Assembly: GCA_026929865.2 (NCBI GenBank)
Contig: CM049403.1
Coordinates: forward strand, 6,160,001 to 6,224,000
DNA from: Hyperoplus lanceolatus
Lineage: Eukaryota > Chordata > Actinopteri > Uranoscopiformes > Ammodytidae
Direction: 5' to 3'
DNA length: 64,000 bases
Made by a program: the position numbers and the translations under genes. Position 1 is the stretch's first letter. Each line of letters opens with the position of its first letter. The notes beneath the pieces are model-generated. The model worked only from the letters and a program-made list of their open reading frames with translations, made no database searches and had not been told where the DNA came from. Shown here one piece after another: positions 14,546 through 27,662 of this stretch.

Positions 14546-16192
14546 ACCTGAAAACATAACGCCTATAAAGTGGCACTTCCACTTTGTTGTCGACCTTCAG
14601 CTTCCAGCAACCACCTTCAATCTTCTACAAGATACAAGACCATCTTGCTGATCTAGACATCACCTCTTACCTCTACCAGGAACCTATAGCAAGACAAAAC
14701 ACCTACTGCTTTACCAGCGTGAAAAACCTCCAGGTATGGTCCCAGCCTCTCCGGTTTCTACATGCAGATTCCTCCAGTCAGCCTTGGCCAGCAACAGCCA
14801 AACTTTCTGTGTATCGATTGCATTTGGTGAGCATGTCTATACCATACCAGCCCTATATTATCAAGACTTCACCAGATGCTGCCCACAGTTTCTAGCCTCT
14901 GTCTACAGCCTCTGACAGCCAGCATGAGATGTGATGATAACAACTATCATAATCGTGACATTTGAGCAAACTGCAAAGGGTTCAGAAGGGCCAAGAAATT
15001 TGGTTGAAATACTTTTTGAAACAATTTGTTTTATTTTCCAAGAGTGTTGTATTCCTACATTTACTTAAGGAAAGGACGTCAATAACTTGTTCCACAACTG
15101 TTAACGTGCAACGGTATGCAAACAAACACATACTGTAAGTGGGACATTAGTAGTGTGTGCATGGACGCACTCATTGTGTGCTAGAGGAATGAGTCTTTTC
15201 CTCTCGGCCTCTCTGGCACAGTTCCCTTGGCCCGGGAGCACGGGGCGTCCAGATAAGAACGCGCCCCTCTGTCTCTGTAGCATTCCAAGCATCCTGCAGT
15301 CAACGTAGTCCCAGAGTCCCCACTGCACGAGACGCGTCCGGCCGCTAACCTGCACCCACTCCCTCCAAACCCCAGCCCCACCCACTCCCTTTAGCGTGCT
15401 CCTAACCCAAGAACAATGAGACTTTCCCATCAAATATAAAAAAGGGACATGTCTGGAGCAAGAAGTAGGACATGGACACAAGCAAAGCACGACCGGCATC
15501 TCCCCAAAGGCCCCGCCATGGAATGCGTGACAAAGAATGCATGAGGGCTGCAACAATTGTGGGAAAAGACGACTTATCTTATGAAGGAAGTTTAGCAGAT
15601 TCATATACAAACGGGTGATTATCTCCTCTATCAAGGTGCAACCACATGCATGTGAGTGGGTTGGTTGGGTCATAACATAGGAGCACAACATTATTCATAC
15701 TGAAGAGACATTTCTCACTTTGTGGGCAACTATCAGAACATATTTTGAACACATAAAAAAAAACATGTGTAGCAAATGTGTCAAGCACTTGCAGATACTG
15801 GTAAATGGTTGGAACCAATTATCACTCAAGAGAATCACAGCTGTTCTTCCCCTGCCATGCTCAGTCAATTCCTGGCCATCCTGCATTGCCTTTCAGCCGT
15901 TCTGCAGAGATAAGTCAGGCCACTCTACACAAACAATCTATCTGAATTCTTCATTCCCATGACACGTTATGATCGCTCAGATAGGGAAGATTCCAAATAC
16001 CTCAGATATCTCCTACAAGATGGCTTGATAATGTCAACCAACTTCGCCCCTTGAGTATTCATTAACCCGTTAAGATCCCCCATCCATTCCAATGCACATA
16101 ACCTTTACACTACAGGATGCAAAGACAGAGGAGAAGCAGGAAATTGTAATTAGATATTCCATCATTACACCCAAAGGTGACATTGTGTGGAA

Positions 16193-16577
16193 CTTCAAGC
16201 TATAGTGCGTAACTTCTGTCACCCCCATGAGGAATTCTCAGGAAGTAATAACAACAACACTGTGTCCACATCTAGATTTGATAAGCCTTTGGTGATCACA
16301 AATGGATTTTATATATTCTGCTGTACGTCCTGGTTTTTTGTTAGAAGTAGAATCAACAACTGAAACACTTCTTTGGCGCTCCTTTGAATTTTTCTGAGAT
16401 CCTGCTCCAGTGTAGGCGGCGACACCAGTTTGTAAACGCTGCCATACTGAGAAATGGAGTGTTTTGCAGAGCTGATAGGCTAAATCAACTTTGTATCAAC
16501 TCATTTGGCAATGGCTGGAATGTAACCGGCATTCATTGTTATGACAAGGTTACACACTACGTATATAGCTTTAAACA
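16193..16577. mobile_element. Miniature DNA transposon (family also at 55.34 kb)
   Basis: Left end AAGCTATAGTGCGTAACTT and right end GTTACACACTACGTATATAG, then CTTTAA, form imperfect terminal inverted repeats. Internal blocks such as CCAGTTTGTAAACGCTGCCA reappear in opposite orientation at about 55,350-55,480. Non-autonomous. The flanks suggest TTAA target sites, but the left one is degraded. Confidence 0.65.
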
Positions 16578-17759
16578 ACTAAACCAGTTTTACTGCTGTG
16601 TTATTAAGCCAGCAACCTGGACATTGAAAAATTATAATAGAATAAAAAAAGGCCTTCAATTGTAAATAATTATGTTTGGATCTATTAGAAATGATATCCA
16701 ATGATAAAAATAAAAATAAATTAACTTGTGTTTATGATTGACCATTTATAGAATTGTTGTACTATTGGGTGGTGTCTCATATCACATTATGATTTCCTCA
16801 TTTCAACGGAAGAAAAAAAAAATATATAGCTATATATATAATATATATATATATGATCTATGTGTGCAGTAAGAGTAGAAATTCACTATGACAATATTTT
16901 TTGTGTGTGTTTGGATCATAATTGGGTCCTGAACGTGCAAATGTTGCCACATGTAGTCACTTATTTGTTCCTTTGGCTTCATGCAACCTCTGGTTTGTGA
17001 CATAAGGCCTTCAGTATGGTGTTGGACTGTAGAGGCATTCCTGAGCAAAGAAAGTGATTTGCCGCTTTATTGAGGAGTATCTCACTTGGCAGTTTCATTA
17101 CTGTGTTGACTCCTGTTCAAGCATTTCCATTGCACCCTCTGCTGCATGTTTATGGTAAAAGCCAGAGAAGCAATGATGTCTGCTTTAAGGATGATCTAAA
17201 CAGAGCAAAGTATTGACTTGATATTTATTTCCAAATTTCACTCAAGGCAAATTGAAAAAAATTCTTGGGGGCATTTTTGGTCTGTTTCACCAACGTAAAA
17301 TACATTTGGGTGCTACTCTTGCCTTAGCTTAGGACAAAAAAATGTGTGAACTTCAACTATGCTCATGGAAAGTGGTATACATTCAGTTTATCCGTTTCAA
17401 ATGAATTATTCAGCTCAGAAACACCGTAGTACAGCTCTGGATGGAGTGTTTTAAAGAGAAAATTACTCTGATGTCTCTTTGTGGGCTTCACCAATACTTG
17501 GTAAGAAAGTCAGACTCTTGTTTATTGTTTGCCACTCCTTTTTATTTAAATGTCTCTTGTAAGTCACCAAGGTAAGGGAAGGGGATTATTTTGGTGTAAC
17601 GTTGGATCCTAATCTTTTTTGTACGGCACATTACAGAAATCACGATGATGTCCTTTATCAATCAAAGCAAGATAGATACAATTAGCACATTTGGCTGTTG
17701 TGGGGTTCATATTTTCCATTTTTGTATCATCCAGGCCCGAATATTGTAACGTTTTTAAG

Positions 17760-18108
17760 TTATAAGGCCGGTTGCGTGTTGGTACTTCAAATCTTTCCCT
17801 GCATTTCCATCAGTGGATGTGACATAGCTTCCACTGCACAGTGGATTGTGTGTCAGAACCACCATAAAAGCATGTTGGTTTGCACACTCAAAATAATGGG
17901 TATTTTTCAGAATACTGCATTTTTTAATTTATTTGTTTATTTGACAGGGACAATGCACAACTCATGAGCAGTACCAGAGTTAGCAATAATCTAATTTTTT
18001 CATCTGTAGGTACTCACTGATTTGACATCATGTATTGGGACCTTGGGACATCCTAAATCTGTTTTTACCATACAAAATAGCAGGGTGGTATGGGTATTGG
18101 AACACACC
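17760..18108. mobile_element. Dispersed DNA element, copy 1 of 3, split by a LINE tail
   Basis: Aligns with copies at 34,192-34,550 and 60,943-61,347: shared blocks are 'tgtgggtcag', 'gctggtttgcacactgaaa', 'gggtatttttcagcatgctgcat' and 'catgtattgggacatcctaa', ending in TTGGAACACACC. The block between 'tactgcat' and 'gacatcatgtattggg' is broken at about 17,925-18,008 by LINE-tail sequence. The left boundary is approximate. Confidence 0.7.
17925..18008. mobile_element. LINE 3' tail inserted in a dispersed DNA element
   Basis: The motif 'tttgacagggacaatgcaca' through 'catctgtag' matches the tail of the LINE at 505-606 ('aaaagggacaatgtacag' through 'gcatctgtag'), in the same orientation. It separates two halves of the host repeat that are continuous in the other two copies. 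Confidence 0.7.
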
Positions 18109-19932
18109 CTTTTTGAAGTCTGTATTCTTCCAGGATTCCATTGTGGAGAGGATGTTTGGCAACACCTGAAGTTTCTCACCATCCTTCTGGAACAATGCTG
18201 TTCACATATCTTTACAATCTATTTAGAATTTCGTCATCCTGATTGTCCATACTGCAAAGACTTCACTTGACATGGCTGGAATAACTTTTGAAAGGATAAT
18301 GTTAGACACAACAGAGAGTAAGAGTGCCCTCTCTTTGAAGAATACTACTAATTGCACTCACAACATTTTTGGCCATAGTGTAGGTGTAAGACTCTAATGT
18401 ATGCAATCAAGTCATTAAACAAATCCATTTAGAACACACTCAATCATCTTGAAGTCAACAGCATTTTGACAACGTTTTGTGGGGAGTTGTTATACATAAA
18501 TACCGAGGGCCAAACTCTTCCCATACCTGAATGGGCCTCTCTTCTCCTCCCTTTCCCCAGGCCCCTACAAAGAATCTCACCATATAAAAAGAGGTTTCAC
18601 CTCCGTCCATAGAGAGCCAGAGGAATGCCTGCATTGCCAAATAGCTCAGTGCTGTTTGTCGAGGCTTACAGTGCTAGTAACACAGGCTGGTTCCAAATAC
18701 CAAGGTGAGGAATCATTGGACTCAAGACACAGCTGAGCAGAACTTCTGTATTGTGGTTGTATTGGTATGAGAGCAAAGACGAAAAACACATGCTTCTTGG
18801 AGATATTTTCCCCATTTTATTTCCATTCCATCAGTGTGTCCTTCATTAGGAAAGCAGTAAAATATGACCATGACCCCCCCGGGGTTTCTCTGAGGTAGAG
18901 CAGCGCCCCACATGGTTGATATTAACATTCCAAAAAGTTTTCTAATGATGAAAACAAAGCAGAAGGTTCATGACAGAATTGGCACGGTGCACACATTCCT
19001 GCACTAGCCAGAGGGCCTCTGCAGGGTGGGTGGTGGGGGGTTTGGGACACTAGTAACAGGGGAGAATGAGGAGAGCTACAGTATTAGCCCCCCCCTCCCT
19101 CCCTGCTGCCTGGGACTTCTGGACAGATGTGTACATATGTGGTATTTTCCCAGTTATGACAGACGTGCAACGCCTCTCTTTGGCACAGAGCAACATTCTT
19201 TTTCCTCCATGTAAACGCAAAGCTCGTGTAAATGCTGCATTCCTGACCACTTGAACATTTGAAATATGCAGCGTTCAAAGTGAAAGGGGGCAAAGGAACC
19301 TCGCTTAACGTCAGAAATCCAACAAGTAACTCATTGAAAAGCATACTTCTCAAGGCCATTTCAATTTATTGAAAGCATTATTGAGGCACATTTCCCCCAT
19401 GGGCTGAAAATTAAATTATATTTGCACAGACAACATGAATTACCAACTAATTTTGCTATGTTATTTTAAATAGAAAGCGTCTCGGGTCACTAAATTAAAC
19501 AGACTTGCTTGTTATTTTCCGCAGCCAGGCAAATCACAGTGGTGCAAGAATAGTAGGCTAGTTTGATTGTCTTTCTACAGTCTTTCTCTTTCTCTGTTCT
19601 TATGGAGGCACAGAACATGTACGGTTTAGTGTGCTCGTGGACGGTCAGCTGGGTGAAGGGATAGCAATGCAGTAGGGTTACTCCAGTTAAAAGCACTCTC
19701 TGTCCTGATGGTCCAGTGGCCCTATACACGTAAGCACCGCTCCTTTTGAAAGTTCATATTAGACACTAGATTGAACCCAAAGCTCTGTGCTAACATACTC
19801 AAATTAAATGTGGATCAGACTAGATGTCTCCTTAGTTCCGTTGATTGAGGAACACAAACCAAAGGTCATTCTCCACTCAGGTTGATGTAATTAAATACAA
19901 CAAAGTGGTCTTGGGCACTGCAGTTCAAGACA

Positions 19933-22900
19933 CTAACCGGTCTGTGCTGTAGTCTGGGCAGGCTCTGGTCCCGAGCCGTCTGCCAGGTACTTGGAAACTG
20001 TCTTTGCGTTGTTTTCTGTCATCCCCTGGATGTAGGTGTCAAAGGCCTGGTTCACCTCCTTGCAGTATAAGCGCTCTTCCTGGAGGAAAGTAGAGATCAC
20101 CTCTTCTACAGGCGACACTGACAAAGGCGCCTGTGGGACAAAACACCACACACAACGTTCTATGATTGCATTGCTGAAATAGGGCAGTGGAACATTACCT
20201 ACACCAACACTGATGTTTCAGAGTATTATGCCTTGTTTCCACTGAGCCGCGCAGTTCAGTTCGGCACGGTTGGCAGGGCAAGGATATGGCTTGCTTTTCC
20301 ACTGCCGACAGAACCCTTACTTGGTAGGCAGGGTTTATGCCGGATGGTGATAGCCGCAGTCAGAGTATATGCAGTCTATGGGTCACAGCCGTCGAAGGGC
20401 GACGGCCGCAGCAGCTACGTAACTGTTGTGACATCGTAGCAGCGGGACAGTGTAGCCCGCTGATAAATTCAATGGAGAGTAAAAAAGCCACACAATAAAC
20501 AGAGAGCTGCACACCAACATTTTTCTCTCACAAAACTCTTCTCTCTTGTCGAGGTGACTAAACACAGCGGTTTATCTCTCACACGGAAATTATTCTGTCG
20601 ACCAATCAAAGGACTGCAGCCTGTAGCTCCACGAAAGGGTGACAAAAACGGGTACGGCATGGTTAGCTTATCTTGGTACCGTTTCCAACTTTTTACAGTG
20701 GAAACGTAACAAATAAATGCGCGCCAAGCCACACCGAATCGATCCGCACCACTCCACCCCAGAAACAAGGCATTCTTGCTGAAGAGACTCACCGGTGGAG
20801 AGGGACAGGATGGGATTATTGTCCCTTGTTCCCCAGCAGCAGCAGCAGCAGCAGCAGACTCGTCTGAGCTCTGGTCTGCCTTTGAGTGTCTGGTGCTGGA
20901 GGGGACTGAGCGAGGCCTCCTGTCTGGGGCCTGCTGCCCACTGGGCTGGGTGATGAGCTGTCTGAAGAGCCTCTGGATCTCGTCTTCCTGGACACTGGAG
21001 TTCTGCTGGAGCTCGGCCTGCGTCGCCTCCTGCATCTCCTCCACGGGTTTGTGACGTGCGGGGGCTTCAGCGCTAGGGATAAAACAAGATAGTTAAACCA
21101 CAAGTCTCCATGACCTGTGTAGGTCTGTAATATTTATACCTTCACATCATAATAAATCATCCTGAAAGCCATCCATCTGTTGTACATTCCCCATCGACCT
21201 GACACATAAATTGAGTGATCAGCAGCCTGGATCCTGTCTTTAAATGTTCTCTGATCCAACATCACACAAACAGCGCAGCTTTAGTAGTCTTACAGTTCAA
21301 TTATCTTCGATCTTTTGTTTGTGTGTGTGCGTTTGTTTGTTTGTTTGTTTGTGTGTGTAGGCCTTGTACCTGTCCTGAGCAGGGCTGGTCAGAGCTCCTT
21401 CCTCTTGGTCTCGATGTGTTCCATTGGGCCTCTCTCTTATGGAGCGCCACTCAGCGAGCACCTGACTTCTCTGCCCACGCTCTGGTTCCAGGCTGCTCAC
21501 AGACGACAGGCAGCTTCTCCCCTGGAATAAGGGAGAGGAACCCCCCTCCTGAAGACAGCGGGACACATGAAGAACATTTATAAATACAAAAACCGAAGCC
21601 GAAAAGATTAAAATGATCTGCTGTGAACTGTGTAACTACAACCAAACAGTATTGTTGAATCAAAAAGGGACAAACCTTAGGTGATTGTGCCCCCAGCCTC
21701 TGCAGTAGACCTCTCAGGTGCTGGCTCTCAGTTTGTAGAGTCGCCAGCTGTGTCTGAGTCCTCTTTAAAAAATGTCAGAGGAGAAGAAAAAATGTGAGCT
21801 TTTCCCTCAAATCTTAATGGTTAAAATGACCACAATACTGAGCTATTAACAGGACTGTCAACTTTCGTGGACAGTCTCAACTCTAAAACTACATCCCCTT
21901 TCACACAGGCACCTTGTAGGTTAAATGTGATGTGCAATTTATAGCTTTTGGTCTTATATCAATATACAATACATGCCAAATTGATAAGGAAGAGCATTAG
22001 AGGTTTTTTCATCATAATGCACAACAATAATAAAGTCAAAATGTCGGGAATAAACTCCACAGTTAATGGACACCTCGTTTCGGTTAAAATGCATTATGCA
22101 CTGCTAATAAAACTATTAAAAAAGACCCTCCCATGGCCATAATACAACTGTACAATAGTCCCTGGACCTGAAGTTAGCCTTTAAAAAGGTAAAATAAGCC
22201 TGTAAGCGACTGGAACACATCCTTCCTTCCTCAGTTAAATCATTACTCTTCTGCTCCCTTCGGCACCAAATACAAAAGACTGTGTGAACATCGTGGCTCT
22301 TCTAAAATAAACTGTAAGGAATTTAAAATGACGACCATTTCAAGAGAGATTCAGTGTCAAAGAATGCAGAAAATAGTTTTGCAATTTAAGATAAATATCT
22401 CATTTCCATTTTTTTTTTTATTTCACTACACGTCTTCATGTGCTTACTTGAAGCTCTGCTGCCTTGTGCTGTGCTTGCTCCACCTCCCCACTGAGCTGCT
22501 GCCTGACGGCGGATGTAGAGGTGTTGAGCGCTGCGATGCTGGCCTCCCGTTGGTGGAGCTCTGCAGTCAGCTTGGACACCTCCTGCCTCATGCCCTCCAG
22601 CTCCCCACAGTGAGTCTGCCTGGCCCTTTGAAGCTCCTCTCTGAGCTGGAAAGAAAGAAGTGTTCTCATCTTTTTATTGAGATTTCAAAAAAAGGAAAAA
22701 ATACAAACCCGGTGGTGTATCATATATAGACAACATTGCATTAAAAAGGTCACACAAAGGCATGTGTAATGATAGTAATAACACAAAAATAAAAATACAT
22801 GAGTGATACTGAGTACACAGGGGAGGTGGGGTCAGGGAGACCTACTGCTGCTTGGATGCTAATTCTTGTTCACAGTAGGATAAATATCTGCCACACTTAA

Positions 22901-25900
22901 AAACGTTTGTTAATGGAGCCTCTTGTAGTGTTCTCTGAGCTATAAGATGAACCCAGAGACGTGATGAAAAAAAACAGAGGCTAACTGGGTTTGTGTTGAG
23001 CACACACAGTGTGTGCGTTGAAAACTCAAAGAGACTTTTTCTGACCTTTTTCATTTCAGCAACAGAGGAATCATATTCTGCTTTAACTCTGCTCAGCTTC
23101 TCCGTGGTCGGCTGGTTGGCTCTCTGTCCGCTGGCCCTATCCAGCCTGAGTGAACCCCAAACACATCACAGGGAAAACCCATGTTGAGATCACAAGTTCA
23201 ACACACACAGAAGCACAAACACCCGAAAATAACATCAATGTGGAAGTATAGAGAGACCAGCATCCACACCTCTCTTGGAGACATGCCAGCTCAGCCCTCA
23301 GGTGAACCTCACATGCCTGGGCACAGTGCAGCTTGGTTGCAGTCTTCTCCAGATCTTTCCTGATGGTCTCCACCCCAGCACAGCCCTGAGCAGCCAGGCA
23401 GTCCTCCAGAGAGCTAACAGAACAAAACAAGAGATGATTAGGTCTGGGTATCGTCCACAAGGTTTTGATATCGATACAAACATATCCATTTTAAAGAAGA
23501 TGAAATTACACATTAAAAAAGAAAGTTGAATGTTTTATCTCCTTGGCAATTTATCATAATATCAATAAATAAAACTTTAAAAAAACTGAAATGGAACTAA
23601 CTGCCTTCAGATTAGCACAAACAAAGCCACTGCAGCTCCAACAGAATATACCAGCAGAAAGTAACAAAATGTAAACAATACAATGGACCATTGAAAATAG
23701 TTTTCAATGCAAAATGATTATATAAGACTCACTGATTCATACTGCTTAAAGGTGCAGTGTGTAATATGACATCATCAAGTAAGTTCTACAAAGTTCTAGA
23801 ATGCAACGCTCCCTGGGAAACCCCAACCCTTTAGAATAATAACAGAAGCTACAGTGGCCTTCAAGGACAAGAACAATTCTAAATGTTAAACAATGCACCT
23901 GATGACATTCCAACTATGACACTTTCAAGATGGGGGCACTAGGCCTTGGTCCGAAATATGCAGAAATATGGACATATATGAGACCCTTTCTAAGGGAAAA
24001 AATAATAATTAAAAAAAATGTTCAGCTATTATACACTAAATTAAATGTACTTATGGATATTATAATTACTTTCTACAAAATCTGCTAGGAAATAAAACCC
24101 AAAATTCTACACACTGCAGGTTTAACCCCTGTCCTGTTGTGACCTAATCTATGTTTTCATTGGATGCCTCCATATAGCAAATCACCAGCACATTATCATT
24201 GACATTGAGGAGATGAACTCCTTAGGTACTGAAATTTGTAATTGAAAAACAAGAAATGTTTCAATATTAGATGGTATGGAGGCATTTCAGGTTGGTGCCA
24301 AAAGGTATTTTAGAACTACGTTACCCAGCTTGAGGGGATGATGAATATGTCCATGCAGCACACAAGCACTGTGCCTGCTTTATCACAGTTAATCAACAGT
24401 ACATCCCTACCTATAGTACCAGTAAAGAGTGCCCTCTTGTGTACTGCTGCAGTACTACATGGTATATTTACAGGTAGAACATTTCCCACTCACCGAATGA
24501 CTTGATCTTTAGCTTGCAGTACTTGGCTGAGTCTGGTGGCTTCATTACGAAGCCTTTTGCGTTCCAGACTGGCTTTTTGCATAATGGTATCCTTGGAGCC
24601 CAGTGTGGCGTGGGGCTCCTCCCTTTCCTCTGACTGCGCCTGTGGAACAACAGAGGATCCTCAGCTTAAACCTGCAGTGTGTCGAATTTTGGGTTTTATT
24701 TCCTAGCAGATTTTGTAGAAAGTAATTATAATATCCATAAGAAAATTTAATTTAGTGCATAATAGCTGAAATTTTTTTTTGGAATTATTATTTTTTCCCT
24801 TAGAAAGGGTCTCATATATGTCCATATTTCTGCATATTTTGGACCAAGGCCTAGTGCCGCCATCTTGAAAGTGTCATAGTTGGAATGTCATCAGGTGCAT
24901 TGTTTAAAATGTAGAATTGTTCTTGTCCTTGAAGGCCACTGTAGCTTCTGTTATTATTCTAAAGGGTTGGGGTTACCCAGGGAGCGTTGCATTCTAGAAC
25001 TTTGTAGAACTTACTTGATGATGTCATATTACACACTGCACCTTTAAAGGATAATCTAACTTTAAACACTGTGGCACAAGTCTACTGTTAAAAACAAGCT
25101 TGCAGTTTTTTCTTTATTTTATATTTATATAACCATTTGAAAAAAGTTTAGTAGTTTCTGTGAGTGACATTTTGCCGTTTTCCATGAGGGATCTAAAAAT
25201 TCTTAGAAAACATCCATTCCCATCCCTGTTTATTCAAAGCTCTGCTCAGTGCTTTGCATCAGTTTGTATACTGGGGCGAGTGGACACAGGTTGACCTAGG
25301 CTGTCTCATGCAAGACTCCTCATCTATCTACTATAGCTACTGTGGACATGACTTGCTAAGCTAACATTAGCTAGTCCACTGATGTGATGCTAGTTAATGG
25401 GTACAGAGTTGTGACTGAAAAAGAAGAAATCCCTGACTACAGATCCCACACACTATGTGTCTCCCTGTCTCTCCAAGACTAAACAAATCTGTGCATGTCA
25501 GTGGAAATGGTCTTAACTTGTGTCTGTTGTTCTTTTTGGACACTACACCATGAAAAGCAGTTCTAGTTTCTAGTAGAAACCCAAATTACGGTATTTAACC
25601 TGAGAATGGGAATAACATGTGACCTTTAATCTGTCAGTTCTTGTACACGTCCCTAGCATTGTGCTAACCTGCTGCTCCCTCTGATAGTGTCCCAGCCACG
25701 CTTCCAAAGGTCTGAGGCGTTGCAGCTCCAGCTCCTGTGTGTGCATGCTGCCCTGAGCCTTCTCCAGCTGGGAGGACAGCTGCTGCACCTGCAAGCAGCA
25801 CTCCCTGTGCTCCCTCTCCTTCTGCCACACAGACCCCTGGGACTGCAAAGCAAAAAGACATTGAAATATAACCTGCCTCCGCTTTGCTTCAGCATTTAAT

Positions 25901-27662
25901 CCAGTCTGAGCTGTGTAAAGTTATTCAGTTGCCATTACTGTCATGTGTGTGAGCTGATCAGTCAGGCTCTTGTTTTGGGCCTCCAGGGCTGTCACTTGTT
26001 TCTGGTGCTGGATGAGCTGCTGCTCCCACTCAACAGAGCGCTGATGATACTTCTGCAGGGAGAGACAGCGTGTAAAAGCAAACTGTAGTGAGAATTATTA
26101 TCAGAATCTGATTCATTGGTTTAAAGGTAGGTTCACATATACAGTACAAGTAATTTTCCGTGGTGTGGTGGTGCACACAATAAACATAAAAAGAAAAACA
26201 TAGAGCACACAAGTGAAAGCAAGTCAAATAGAAATATATAAAATGTTCTATTTTAAACAGAACATTATGAACAAGTGTGCATTGGAATTATCAAAACTGT
26301 GCAAAGTATCAGTTTTCAGACAGTGAGCGACTATGTGCGTGTCTAGGGTAACGTATTGAAGAGGAAATAAAGAGAATTGTTATTAATGTTATTGTACCTC
26401 AATCTTTTCATTGAGCCTGTTCACGTCTGAACGGTCCGTCTCTTTGGTTTTTGCTCCTCCGCTGGTCTCTTTGAGCTGTTTGCGCTGAAGCTTGACGTAA
26501 CTTCTCTTTAATTTCTCTAACTGCAGGAAGAAATGGTTGTGAGAAAAGGATTATCAAATTCAACTTTAAATCACGGGATATGAAAATCAGGATGTCAGAT
26601 AAGTGAAAGGGCTACAATGCAAAATGTTTTGTCATCAGACTTCACAGTCATTTCAAATGTCATCTTATGTCTTGTATGGAGTAAGATCTAAGGTTGTTCA
26701 GTGTGCAAAGATAAAAAAAAACAAGCAAAATTAGTTATGTTAAACTGGTTCGTTTGGAGTTAAATAAACCTTGACATTGTAAATCTGTATCCACCCCAAT
26801 ATGTTTAAGACCAGTTGAGGAAGGGAAAATATTTGTACAAAATATATACTGCAATCTACTGATCAATAAAGCGAAAGGCGGTTTGATCAGTTTCCTCTAT
26901 TTGTGTAACTGTTTTTACTCGTGTGTCTCACCTCTTCACGGAGTTTTTGCAGCTGCTGCTCGTACGTGGAAACCACCTGTGGATGACTAGACTGGGCTTC
27001 TTCTAGCTGATTGCGTAGCAAACAAATCTACGTTCAGAAAGGATGACAGTAATAACAGTAGTAAAACATCAACAAGTTGATACCACATAGTATCAGTGCC
27101 ATCATGCAGATGAGGATTTGTGGTCAAAAACTCATAATTGTACTGTAATACAACAAAACAGTATTCCAAGATGGATGGTGAATGTTTGCACAAGTATGTC
27201 ATCTCTCTCTCTCTCTATGTTACAAAATAGGGTAAATACTCTGGTTATATCACTCATAGTACAGCTAAAGAATAAGCAGATAAACAGGGTGATGCTCACT
27301 GGTTTATCTGCATCAACACAGCACGATGTGACTTTAATAAAGACTGTGCTACTACTGCACCTCCAGGTCCCTCCGTTCAATGAGATTCCTGGCAGCAGAG
27401 ATCTCCTCTTCTCCACTCCTCAGCCGGAGCTCCATGGCCTGAGTCTCGGCCTCCCACTCTCTCTTCTGATGGTTGATCATAATGTCAATCTGCCTCATCA
27501 GCTCCTGAAGCTCTGGCTCACACGAGGACAGCACAGAGCTGGAACACACATTCAACATTTTAAGAACACAGATGGTTGTCTTTGATATTTGCAAAACTTA
27601 GTCAGCCACTTTTTGCGTTACCTTGCGTCCAGATTCAGCAGTGATCCCAAAGAAGCCTCCAT
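19933..27662 (-). CDS. cep63: Centrosomal protein of 63 kDa (Cep63), 14 coding exons, complete
   Basis: Exons, 5' to 3' on the minus strand: 27662-27622, 27538-27361, 27027-26932, 26520-26398, 26052-25939, 25842-25669, 24639-24494, 23413-23270, 23145-23046, 22645-22448, 21762-21676, 21548-21370, 21072-20793, 20130-19933. All borders are AG/GT and all phases agree. The sum is 2,058 nt, 685 residues (human CEP63 is about 700). The N-terminus, [20 protein letters not shown] (about residues 16-35), closely follows human CEP63, as do LTAELHQRE (exon 10) and the C-terminal [12 protein letters not shown] helix. Most of it is predicted coiled coil. The paralogue Deup1 is less likely by these matches. 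Cep63 with Cep152 forms a ring on the mother centriole that supports centriole duplication (family knowledge). Oddities: a seven-alanine tract (about residues 600-606) and several transposons in the introns. Confidence 0.95.
20230..20771. mobile_element. Miniature hAT-like element in the last cep63 intron
   Basis: Ends are GCCTTGTTTC (20230-20239) and GAAACAAGGC (20762-20771), a perfect 10 bp inverted repeat. Further in, 'cactgagccgcgcagttcag' faces a similar GC-rich complement. It fills most of the 662 bp intron and stops 21 bp from the donor of exon 13. Confidence 0.75.
23746..24125 (+). mobile_element. TTAA-flanked miniature transposon, copy 1 (cep63 intron 7)
   Basis: Bounded by TTAA at 23746-23749 and 24122-24125, with inner ends AGGTGCAGTGTGTAATATG and CTACACACTGCAGGT forming inverted repeats. 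380 bp, no coding content. TTAA duplications fit piggyBac- or Kolobok-type non-autonomous elements. Almost identical in reverse to 24666-25047. Confidence 0.85.
24666..25047 (-). mobile_element. TTAA-flanked miniature transposon, copy 2 (cep63 intron 6), inverted
   Basis: Bounded by TTAA at 24666-24669 and 25044-25047, 382 bp. Read on the minus strand it matches the copy at 23746-24125 nearly base for base (for example 'ttctagaatgcaacgctccc' and 'ggacatatatgagacccttt' in both). The two copies lie on either side of cep63 exon 7. Confidence 0.85.

Larger units (their letters stand above)
14546..19932. other. Intergenic between the unknown gene and the cep63 stop
   Basis: No further gene recognised. 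Apart from the elements listed separately, it holds an AT dinucleotide patch at about 16818-16854 and a GC-richer patch at about 15180-15380 without a supportable ORF. The cep63 3' UTR should start at 19932 and run leftward. A TTTATT (AATAAA on the minus strand) near 19365 is a possible but unproven poly(A) signal. Confidence 0.5.

Noticed and set aside
15101-15691. 196-codon minus-strand frame
   Set aside because: No recognisable domain, no splice structure and uneven composition; most likely chance.
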